In this document: positions 53,232-60,476 of the stretch, in pieces | How the letters are laid out: each line of letters begins with the position of its first letter | How positions within the stretch are numbered: the stretch's first letter is position 1 | NCBI RefSeq assembly: GCF_000144695.1 | Contig: NC_014378.1 | Span: forward strand, 1,271,833 to 1,335,832 | Origin: Acetohalobium arabaticum DSM 5501 | Lineage (GTDB): Bacteria; Bacillota; Halanaerobiia; Halobacteroidales; Acetohalobiaceae | Direction of reading: 5' to 3' | DNA: 64,000 nt | The notes under the pieces: generated by a model | The model's input: only the letters and a program-made list of their open reading frames with translations | The model's database searches: none | What the model was told of the DNA's origin: nothing | Program-made: the position numbers and the translations under genes

Positions 53232-53726
53232 ATGGATTATTACTGGTTAATTCAAAGTACAGCTTACTGGAGTTTAACTTTATTCATTGTGCCATATAAA
53301 TATATTAAACGGTTATTCCCCTTTGGTTTTTTAGGCGGCTTTATCTATACCTGGATAGTCCAATATACTGCAGTCCAGATTCTTAATCTCTGGCGTTATA
53401 CACCAACATTCCTTACTATCTATGATATCCCTTTCTTCTTCGTAATAAGCTGGTTTGGAGTAACTTTACTCTATGGATATTTTCTCATTAATTATTCTAA
53501 ATATCAGGTTTATGTCATAACCTTCTTTGTTTCATGGACCACATTTACTAATTACTTTGCTAACCAAGCAGGAGTCTTTGCAATGACCAATTGGAGTCTA
53601 TCTCTAACATTAATGTTTGCTGTATTCAGCCATATCTTTCTTCTATATCTACTCAAATTGATGAATGGAGTTGAAGATATAGGAACTAAAAAAGACATGC
53701 TTAATCTAAAAGATAATGATAAGTGA
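53232..53726 (+). CDS. CBO0543-like membrane protein, 3' end set by a transposon
   Basis: 164 residues with five membrane helices; the arrangement (SLTLFIVPYKYIKRLFPFGF, IPFFFVISWFGVTLL) resembles the CBO0543 family of spore formers. The last three bases (TGA) are the tip of IS copy 2. If the transposon were removed between 53722 and 55455, the end would read AAG TAA, so the protein keeps its length. Function unknown. Confidence 0.75.
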   Translation: MDYYWLIQSTAYWSLTLFIVPYKYIKRLFPFGFLGGFIYTWIVQYTAVQILNLWRYTPTFLTIYDIPFFFVISWFGVTLLYGYFLINYSKYQVYVITFFVSWTTFTNYFANQAGVFAMTNWSLSLTLMFAVFSHIFLLYLLKLMNGVEDIGTKKDMLNLKDNDK

Positions 53727-53862
53727 ACTACTCGGCATTGAAATACCGAGCTTCATGGTCGCCTGCTTTTATGGGAGTTACCCGTAATATCAAGCAAGTT
53801 ACCCAATCGGCGTGTTCAACACCAATACTCCTATCCAGTTAATACTGGACTTGGAGGTACTT
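53723..53862 (-). ncRNA. omega-RNA (guide RNA scaffold) of TnpB copy 2
   Basis: Nearly the same as the region behind TnpB copy 1, with a few substitutions and a small deletion, up to the common tip TAGTTCAC. Sequence beyond the tip on the minus strand (TTATCATTATCTTTTA) would be the guide and corresponds to the 3' end of the host membrane-protein gene. Function inferred from position. Confidence 0.7.
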
Positions 53863-55164
53863 TTAAGCTGCAAATTGATGATTATTCCAGTTATATTTAA
53901 CCGGATTTGATAACCCTTTTACCTGCAGAGTAATATCTGGCCCTTTACGTCGCTGCTGTAAGTATTTGCGTAAGATATTAAATGCACCTATGCTGTCGGC
54001 ATTAAAAGCTTGATTGTTATCTTTATCAATATAAAGCCCTCTTTTAACTCGGTTAGATTTATTAGCATATTTCTTAGTTACTTTTTTACTGTAAGGGCTG
54101 CATTGGCTGGTATATTTTTCACTCTTCTTGATTAAAGTAATCCCTTGTAAATTAAGTTTATACTCTAGCTGGTGATAGATAATATCAAAAGGTAGTTTAT
54201 GGAGTTTTTGATTATTCTGTTTCCCTAAATCAGCATCATCACGAATATTTTTTATATCACCAACGATTACTCTAGATATATTATTTTCAACACAGTAATT
54301 AACAACTTTTTTAGTTGCACTATGGATTAGGTGAAATAATTGTTTGCGTCGCTTTTTATATAGATTTTGGATACGTTTAGAAGTCTTTTTACCTTGACCA
54401 TTCAAAATTGATTGATAATGTTTAATCTTTTTATCGAAGTAACGATTAATAGCTAAATACTGTCCGCCATCAATAATAAAGCTTTCTTGATTTTGATTGC
54501 TGTAGCAAGTCATTAGATTATTAATGCCTAGATCAATACTTAAATAATTACCGTCATCTTCTTTAATAGTAGGAGTATCTACTTTATAAGTTAAGATTAC
54601 CTTATAAGTATCATCGCTTAAAGGTTTAAACTCAATTCTAGTAGTTGAGTTAAGGACATCTCTATTACTGGATAACAGCTCATTAGGCACTCTTATCCAT
54701 AAGAATTTGTTGGTAATAGAGTATTCCTCTTTTAGATACTTTTTTAACTGTTTAGGAATAGATAATCTTAACTTACCATCAATAATTTTAAAACCATTAT
54801 TGAGATAACGTAAGTTAAATTTGCTGTCTTTAGGTTTATAGTTAGGTGGATTAGGTTTACCGTTATATTTATCAGGATTATCTTGATAATCTTCCATACT
54901 TTGATAAAAGCTATCCCAATTATCAGCTAAAATTTTAAGTGTTTCCTGTGCTGTCTGAGAGGGTAAGTTTTTATACCAAAAGTTATCTTTTAACTGCTTC
55001 TTTTGTTTATACCAATCAGGATAATTTTTAGCACTATCTTTAGACCAATCTTTACGTTGATAATTACCGATATTATATAATCTAGCATTGGCATAAGCTA
55101 AACAACCTAATACAACTTGTTGAGTTTGATTAGGTTTATGGATAAAATGTTTAGCTAACTTCAA
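53863..55164 (-). CDS. tnpB: TnpB RNA-guided nuclease (IS200/IS605 family), copy 2
   Basis: 433 residues, same length as copy 1 and differing at about 17 positions, none in the RuvC-I (SIDLGINNL), GDIKNIR, LEYK or RuvC-III (FNADSIGAFN) segments. It starts with TTG behind GGAGG. The zinc finger is again reduced to a single cysteine. Upstream only the C-terminal piece of tnpA is left, unlike copy 1. Confidence 0.92.
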   Translation of the reverse strand: MKLAKHFIHKPNQTQQVVLGCLAYANARLYNIGNYQRKDWSKDSAKNYPDWYKQKKQLKDNFWYKNLPSQTAQETLKILADNWDSFYQSMEDYQDNPDKYNGKPNPPNYKPKDSKFNLRYLNNGFKIIDGKLRLSIPKQLKKYLKEEYSITNKFLWIRVPNELLSSNRDVLNSTTRIEFKPLSDDTYKVILTYKVDTPTIKEDDGNYLSIDLGINNLMTCYSNQNQESFIIDGGQYLAINRYFDKKIKHYQSILNGQGKKTSKRIQNLYKKRRKQLFHLIHSATKKVVNYCVENNISRVIVGDIKNIRDDADLGKQNNQKLHKLPFDIIYHQLEYKLNLQGITLIKKSEKYTSQCSPYSKKVTKKYANKSNRVKRGLYIDKDNNQAFNADSIGAFNILRKYLQQRRKGPDITLQVKGLSNPVKYNWNNHQFAA

Positions 55165-55199
55165 TTAGTCCACCTCCTTCCAATATTATGCAAATATTA

Positions 55200-55265
55200 T
55201 TATTTAGATTTTTGATTTTCAATATATTGCTTAACCGTATCTTGTAAGATATTGCTTACAGTTGT
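55200..55265 (-). pseudogene. tnpA remnant, C-terminal ~21 codons
   Basis: The minus strand reads TTVSNILQDTVKQYIENQKS K and stops, the usual C-terminal tail of a Y1 transposase. It is joined directly to GGTGATAACA, the leader of the former tnpA start. The start codon and all catalytic residues are gone. The deletion joins different points from those in copy 1. Confidence 0.75.
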
Positions 55266-55604
55266 TATCACCTTCCACATATAGTATATCATATATGCTT
55301 TTAAATATCAAATATATAAATGGTTAAAGAGATTACATATAGTTTATGTATTGAATAAAAAATAACCTATTCTTTGATATTGGATCAAAGAATAGGTAGT
55401 AAATTCATCACCCATATAAATAAGGGTGGGTTCTTTACTATTTATCCTAAAAATGTAATAATCAGCAATAAATAAAACATCTCTTACTCCTTTCTGATTA
55501 GTAGTTTTGACAATTAAAGATTTTAGTTTTATAATAAGAGGAGACTACATAAATAAAATCACTTAGTAAGAAATAGAATTTACTTAAGAAAATGAGGGAT
55601 AAAA

Positions 55605-56297
55605 ATGAAAACTAATAAATTATGGATTCTGATTATTTGTTTAGTTTTAACTATCTCACTAGGTGTTAATACAGTCAAAGCTGATAATGTCGTTCCAAAC
55701 GATAGAATTGAAGAAGCTACTCAAATATTAAAAGAAATCTCTGATCAAAAAGATGCAGATTCTTTAGCTTATTTACTTAAAGAAGCAAAGGGAGTCGTTA
55801 TCTTTCCTAAAGTTATAAAAGGCGGCTTTATGTTCGGAGGACGCTATGGCGAAGGATTACTATTAAAACGTGATAATAATAACTGGTACGGACCTTACTT
55901 TATCGAAATGAAAGGACTCTCCTATGGATTCCAGATTGGTGTGCAGTCCATAGGTCTAGTTTTGGTCATAACTAATGAACGCGGTTTAAGCAACTTTAAA
56001 AAAGATAATCTAACCCTTGGAGGAGGACTTTCAGTAGCTGCTGGTCCTGTTGGCCGTTCTACAGAAGCAGCAACAGATATCAATCTAGAAGCAGCTATCT
56101 ACAGCTATTCAATGAGCAAGGGAGCATTTGCTGGTGCTTCTCTTGAAGGAGCCAAAGTAAGTAAAGATAAAGAAGAAAATAAATCTTACTGGGGAAAATC
56201 TCTAATCTCTGATGAAATTTTTACTAAAAGAGCTTATGACCAAAGAATTACTCCCTTAATCAATACTATTGAAGAGCTTGCTGCAGCTGCAGATTAA
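55605..56297 (+). CDS. secreted SYLF (Ysc84) lipid-binding-like protein
   Basis: 230 residues with a signal peptide (cleavage after VKA near residue 26). The SYLF domain fills the rest: AKGVVIFPKVIKGGFMFGGRYGEG near 62, then YGFQIGVQSIGLVLVITNE and LSVAAGPVGRSTEAATDINL EAAIYSYSMSKGAFAGASLE. SYLF domains bind phosphoinositides in eukaryotes; bacterial ones are exported and uncharacterised. The stop lies at the start of a terminator hairpin. Confidence 0.88.
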   Translation: MKTNKLWILIICLVLTISLGVNTVKADNVVPNDRIEEATQILKEISDQKDADSLAYLLKEAKGVVIFPKVIKGGFMFGGRYGEGLLLKRDNNNWYGPYFIEMKGLSYGFQIGVQSIGLVLVITNERGLSNFKKDNLTLGGGLSVAAGPVGRSTEAATDINLEAAIYSYSMSKGAFAGASLEGAKVSKDKEENKSYWGKSLISDEIFTKRAYDQRITPLINTIEELAAAAD

Positions 56298-56314
56298 AAA
56301 GATTCTGCAGCTTT
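56285..56314. terminator. terminator between SYLF and msrB genes
   Basis: GCTGCAGAT pairs with ATTCTGCAGC around AAAAAG, followed by TTTTTTATTT. It serves the SYLF gene and may also stop the convergent msrB transcript. Confidence 0.85.
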
Positions 56315-56315
56315 T

Positions 56316-56717
56316 TTATTTCTCTTCCTTAAAATTCAAAGCAGTAGAATTAATACAGTATCTCAAACCAGTAGGTTCAGGCCCATCCTCAAAAATATGG
56401 CCTAAATGACCGCCACATCTATTACAGTGAACCTCTACTCTAGTCTGTAATAAACTCTTATCTATGCTTGTTTCTACTGCTTCTTCATCAATGGGTTTAG
56501 TATAACTAGGCCAGCCTGTTCCCGACTTAAATTTATCTTCAGCACTAAAAAGTTCATTGCCGCAGCCGGCACAGAGATAGATTCCATCTTTAAAATTATC
56601 ATAGAATTCATTATCAAAAGCTGGTTCCGTTCCCTGCTCTCTTAAAACTCTATATTCGTCATCAGTTAGAATCTTTTCCCATTCTGCCTTTGACTTTTCT
56701 ATCTTATTATCTTTCAA
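56316..56717 (-). CDS. msrB: peptide-methionine (R)-S-oxide reductase
   Basis: 133 residues, standard MsrB. Zinc cysteines are in CAGCGNELF and CNRCGGHLGH. The active site is RYCINSTALNF near the C terminus with its catalytic cysteine (selenocysteine in some animals; here TGT/TGC). GTGWPSYTKP near residue 60 is the substrate-binding motif. It repairs oxidised methionine. Monocistronic. Confidence 0.95.
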   Translation of the reverse strand: MKDNKIEKSKAEWEKILTDDEYRVLREQGTEPAFDNEFYDNFKDGIYLCAGCGNELFSAEDKFKSGTGWPSYTKPIDEEAVETSIDKSLLQTRVEVHCNRCGGHLGHIFEDGPEPTGLRYCINSTALNFKEEK

Positions 56718-56904
56718 AGCTAAACCTCCCTTAATATTCTATCCAGAAGCCTTATGATAAATTCATTTCTTACATTTATATCACTATAATATACTCTGTA
56801 GATCCTTTCTAATATTTTCAATATTACTCTCTTCTGTTTAAAAGAGATATCCATCCTATTAATTGTAATTTATATGACTACTATATGTTAGTCATATATC
56901 TAAA

Positions 56905-57266
56905 ATAAAAAAAGCCAGCAGTGATCTACGCTCCAGCTACTGCAGACTCCTAGGGAACCTACAGCAATCTCTCGACTACTATAGATCCGTTCCGAGTCTA
57001 CAGTAACCTTTGCTTGAAGATGATAGAGTCGCTCTTGAGACCAGAAGCAGTCTCTCGACTGCCTAATCTGATCTCTACAGACCCTATCATCTTCTTAGGG
57101 CAACCAACATAGATCCCTGATGAGCCCGGCAATAACCTCTTCGGGCTAAATTGTAGACCCTTTGAGAACCTATGCTGGTCTACACGCTGGCTACTATAGA
57201 TCTTATATTGACCTATAGCAGCCGTTGCTCGATTAATCAATCTTCCCTCGACCACTGCTGACTTCT
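56905..57266 (-). ncRNA. large structured RNA candidate, class unknown
   Basis: On the minus strand the first 13 bases GTCAGCAGTGGTC pair with GATCACTGCTGGC at the far end, followed by TTTTTTTATTTT. In between are many nested hairpins, e.g. GGCTGCTATAGGTC/GATCTATAGTAGCC, GAAGATGATAGGGTC/GACTCTATCATCTTC with an inner arm ending in a GAGA tetraloop (GGCAGTC-GAGA-GACTGCT), AGCCCG/CGGGCT and TGTAGACC/GGGTCTACA. A perfect -10 box TATAAT lies at 57273-57278, just upstream. The GC content exceeds that of the flanks. The 85-codon frame inside has no ribosome site and I reject it as a gene. Confidence 0.75.
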
Positions 57267-57478
57267 TTCATTATTATAGTATCCGATTAACTAGAAATTA
57301 TACATTAAAATTTAAATTTTTTAATGAACTATTAATCTTATTTTCCTATCCAATTTTCCATCTCTTTCTTGCTCCAGGCTCCGCTGTTCAGTAATATTTT
57401 CCATACCATTTTAAATCATTATTTGATATAATTACAGTGTAAATGCATACTTTATAAATAAAAAGAGTGGTGAAATTT

Positions 57479-58246
57479 ATGAAAAAAATTGCATTATGTT
57501 TAGTGCTTTCACTTATAATTCTTTCCTTTACTTCTGTAACAATGGCCAAACCCAAAAAACCAAAACATAAACACAAGAAAAAACATCCCCATTCTAATTC
57601 TGGGAATCCAGAAGTTATGGAAGAAATCTTTAATATTAAAAAAGAGAAACTTAAGCACTTTAATAACTTTAATCTGGAACCAGAAGAATTAAGTCTGGTG
57701 TTCTATCTCCATTCTGTTTCAAATCGTCCTATAGGTAATAAAGAAATCCAGTTTATACTTAAGCATAAAGAAGACTGGGATAAGATTACTTGGTATTTCG
57801 GCTTACCTCCTATTATGTTTGAAGATGAAATTATAACTTTTCGCCATCCACCAACTTCAAAACAGCTTTTTCTTCCAGTTGGAAAGAAGAGATATGAAGC
57901 AGCACGCAGAGGTGTAGTAGAAGAAAAATTAGAAGTCAAACATAATAAATATGAATATAAATATAGAAATAAACGCTCAAAAGTCAAGGAAAAGATTGAA
58001 ATAAAACATAATAAATACAATTATCACTATACAAATAAAAGATTAGGGATTAAAGAAACCTTACAGGTAAAGTATCCCTCTTATCGATATACATATCATT
58101 ATAAAAATAAAAGAACTGGTGAAAGGATTAGAAAAAGAGGAAGAGGACGTCCTCTTAATCCCAGAATATTCTATCATAAGCTAAGGAAGAGAAGACAACA
58201 AGAAACAGAGTTTCATCTATCTGTTCAAATAAATATTGACCTATAA
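57479..58246 (+). CDS. secreted basic protein with three tandem KHNKY repeats
   Basis: About 255 residues with a signal peptide (MKKIALCLVLSLIILSFTSV, cleavage after TMA), then a lysine/histidine-rich segment (KPKKPKHKHKKKHPH). Residues ~148-215 hold three ~23-residue repeats: VEEKLEVKHNKYEYKYRNKR, VKEKIEIKHNKYNYHYTNKR and IKETLQVKYPSYRYTYHYKN. The C terminus is arginine-rich. It is strongly basic, unlike the acidic proteins around it, so it may bind acidic polymers, nucleic acid or metals outside the cell. The ATG at 57479 is preferred over GTG at 57467 because of ribosome-site spacing. Confidence 0.72.
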   Translation: MKKIALCLVLSLIILSFTSVTMAKPKKPKHKHKKKHPHSNSGNPEVMEEIFNIKKEKLKHFNNFNLEPEELSLVFYLHSVSNRPIGNKEIQFILKHKEDWDKITWYFGLPPIMFEDEIITFRHPPTSKQLFLPVGKKRYEAARRGVVEEKLEVKHNKYEYKYRNKRSKVKEKIEIKHNKYNYHYTNKRLGIKETLQVKYPSYRYTYHYKNKRTGERIRKRGRGRPLNPRIFYHKLRKRRQQETEFHLSVQINIDL

Positions 58247-58285
58247 TCCAGAACCAAGACTGAACAGATTAACTGCACAGATTAT

Positions 58286-58321
58286 ATCACTGGACCTAAT
58301 TCTTTACTTAGGTCCAGTGAT
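58286..58321. terminator. bidirectional terminator
   Basis: ATCACTGGACCTAA pairs perfectly with TTAGGTCCAGTGAT. It separates the repeat protein from the convergent methyltransferase gene. Confidence 0.85.
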
Positions 58322-58332
58322 ATTTTAATAAT

Positions 58333-59004
58333 TTATTCCTTCTTAAGTGTTACTCGAAATAATCTTCTAGGAAGTCCACCTTCTTCAAATTCATCGATAT
58401 TAATTATTTCAAATCCTTTTGCTAAATGATCAACTTTTTCTTTATCAAAGAAATGAATAACAAACTCACCAACTTCATATATATCTTCTCCTCTATGAAT
58501 GCCTGTTCCATAGTCAGGGTCATTTGTGTTTCTAACTGTATAAACATTAAGGCCTCCTAATTTTAATACTCGTCTAATTTCATCTGAAAGAAACTCTAAT
58601 TCAGAAGTAGTAAGGGCCATACAGTAAAGCATATGTGAATAACAACAATCAAAAGATTCATCATCAAAAGGAAGTGGTTTTCTAACATCATGACAAATCG
58701 CAGTAATTGATTCTGATAACCCCATTTTTTGAGCCTTTTGCTTAATTGTTTCAACTCCAGTCTCACAGTAATCTAATACAGTAACTTGGAAACCATTTTG
58801 GGCAAAAAAGATAGTATCTCGTCCTTGCCCACCTCCAAGTTCAAGAAGTTCCTTTTTTCCTTCTTTTTTGAAAATCTTTGTCGCTTTTTGTGCTGGTATA
58901 CTTGGTTCTGTTCCAAACATATCTGACTTTTTAGTAAACGTATTTTCCCAATGTTGATTTTGTTTATTTAAAATTTCCTTATCTACATTTGTATTTTTCT
59001 TCAT
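58333..59004 (-). CDS. class I SAM-dependent methyltransferase
   Basis: About 223 residues. SAM motif I is LLELGGGQGRDTIFFAQNG near residue 58, with the acidic ribose ligand in VTVLDYCE and motif II/III in DVRKPLPFDDESFDCCYSHM and VLKLGGLNVYTVRN. This is the Methyltransf_11/25 type; the substrate is unknown. AAGGAGG lies nine bases before the ATG at 59004, so the 15 extra codons of the longer frame are not used. It lies 60 bases after the DUF2284 gene on the same strand and probably forms an operon with it. Confidence 0.87.
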   Translation of the reverse strand: MKKNTNVDKEILNKQNQHWENTFTKKSDMFGTEPSIPAQKATKIFKKEGKKELLELGGGQGRDTIFFAQNGFQVTVLDYCETGVETIKQKAQKMGLSESITAICHDVRKPLPFDDESFDCCYSHMLYCMALTTSELEFLSDEIRRVLKLGGLNVYTVRNTNDPDYGTGIHRGEDIYEVGEFVIHFFDKEKVDHLAKGFEIINIDEFEEGGLPRRLFRVTLKKE

Positions 59005-59064
59005 TATTTTTTTCCTCCTTAAAAATATTACTTTCTCTTTATCTAACAATCTGCAAAATATAAA

Positions 59065-59601
59065 CTATTCTAAGAGAACAAGTGCAAAATAATTCCATCT
59101 ACCATGAGTTTCTTTTGTAGTAGCAATCTCAAATCCATTAGCTCTCACAGTTTTGAAAACATCTATACCACATGCTTCCATCATAGGTCTAATACTAGCT
59201 TCTTCCTCTTCATTTAACTGAGACTCATCCTGAGTCTCTCCTTCTTCAGACTGTCATGTAGAACCGCTATTAGAAAATGGAAGAGATATTAAAACAAAAG
59301 CTTTATAATATCCTTGCTTAATAGCTTCATGTTCAAGTTTCACAGCTAACTCTGAAAGTAAAGGACCTTTAAAACCATGAATTAACAATGCTTTATTATA
59401 TTCTTTTAACATCTTCTCCATTTCCTCAACATCTGGAGCCCCCGGACGATGAGATGCATCTTCATCATAAAGTGAACAACCATATTGACATTTCCATTGC
59501 ACCCAATGCCCAACAAAAATTGTCTCTGTGCCTATTATCTTTGCTTCTTCTACTCCTAATTCAAGTGCCTTATTTACAAGACAATTAAAATTTTCACTCA
59601 C
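59065..59601 (-). CDS. DUF2284 protein with in-frame TGA, possible selenoprotein
   Basis: A GTG start (59601) lies six bases behind AGGTGG. The frame reads LVNKALELGVEEAKIIGTET, WVQWKCQYGCSLYDED and GAPDVEEMEKMLKEYNKALL, then a TGA at codon 116 (59254-59256), and stays open for 62 more codons including IRPMMEACGIDVFKTVRANG, the conserved C-terminal end of DUF2284, up to TAG. The TGA lies where the family has its cysteine cluster. Right after it comes a stem GAGACTCA, loop GGA, TGAGTCTC, starting 15 bases from TGA. Most other cysteines of the cluster are serine or glutamate here. Either selenocysteine is inserted or this is a recent nonsense mutation. Confidence 0.6.
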
Positions 59602-59782
59602 AATATTCCACCTCATTAAATTTAAAATAATAAAATCATCCATATAATTCCACTAATTATCTATTATCTTTTGATAAGCTACAACGTTTAACAATTCTCC
59701 AAACTTTTTACCTACTTATCGATAATGAGCACACTTGCTATAGCAGTTTCTTTTAAATACATTGATACTCTTTTCATATAAA

Positions 59783-60169
59783 CTATTTCTGATTAGATAA
59801 TGCATTCTCTATAGCCTTACAGACTACCTTACTGCTCCCAGTTGCTCCAGCAATGGCATCTACATTTGGTGTCTGCTCTTCAATAACTGAATAAATAACT
59901 TTCTCCGCTTTTTTGCCTTGTACATGATTATGCTCTAAAATATCAACTCTAATTATCTGGTGATCTTTGACCGTTACCTTAACCTTTGCTGATCCAAGTT
60001 TAGTAGCATATTCGCCAACATACTCACCAGCTTCGATCTCTGTAAGGTTTACATCATTGATCTCTATGTTTCTTACTTTTCTCATATATCCTCTATATCC
60101 TATTGTAGCTAAAATAATTACTACAGCTAAAGATAAATAAATTAACTTCTTTAATTTAATCCTCTTCAT
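59783..60169 (-). CDS. FMN-binding domain protein, membrane-anchored
   Basis: About 128 residues: an N-terminal membrane helix (KLIYLSLAVVIILATIGY) and one FMN-binding domain with VTVKDHQIIRVDILEHNHVQ and VDAIAGATGSSKVV, whose threonine in the SGAT-like motif would carry FMN by a phosphoester bond. This is the RnfG/NqrC-type fold as a single-domain lipidless protein; it may be an electron carrier outside the membrane. GAGGTG stands seven bases before the ATG at 60169, so the seven-codon extension is not used. Confidence 0.85.
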   Translation of the reverse strand: MKRIKLKKLIYLSLAVVIILATIGYRGYMRKVRNIEINDVNLTEIEAGEYVGEYATKLGSAKVKVTVKDHQIIRVDILEHNHVQGKKAEKVIYSVIEEQTPNVDAIAGATGSSKVVCKAIENALSNQK

Positions 60170-60202
60170 TTTTCTGCACCTCAATTCCATTAAAGAACTA
60201 GA

Positions 60203-60400
60203 TTAATTATTCGATAAAAATATTAATTTTCCTTTTTCCTCTTTAATTTCTCTTATTAAGGCCTTTTCCATTCTTTCCCCCAACTCAATATGGCCGCCGG
60301 GAATCACATATTTATTATCCCATTTATTAGATTTGCAGAGAAGTATTTCGTCATCAGGATTAAAAATAACAGCTCCAACAGTAGGTTCAGGATATTTCAT
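60203..60400 (-). pseudogene. truncated Nudix hydrolase
   Basis: 65 residues. The N-terminal part and full Nudix box are present: VIPGGHIELGERMEKALIRE then IKEEKG. It then breaks off to LIFLSNN and a stop, where a complete member would have 60-80 more residues. The ribosome site AGGAGG is intact, so the stump may still be made but is probably inactive. Confidence 0.75.
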
Positions 60401-60476
60401 TACATTTCCTCCTCATTTAATTAGAAAATGGGCCAATTAAGGCCCAGATATTAATCTACTAATTTTGTAATCAAAT

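Larger units (their letters stand above)
53723..55454 (-). mobile_element. IS200/IS605-family element, copy 2 (tnpB intact, tnpA lost)
   Basis: Opposite orientation to copy 1. Both ends match copy 1: left ATTTTTAGGATAAATAG, right GAGTAGTTCAC. On the element's own strand the base run before the left end is TTAC, the target of the IS608 type. It is inserted at the stop codon of the membrane-protein gene at 53232. Confidence 0.9.

Noticed and set aside
56998..57255. 85-codon frame inside the folded island
   Set aside because: No ribosome site, composition follows the RNA hairpins, and the predicted peptide has no recognisable domain.
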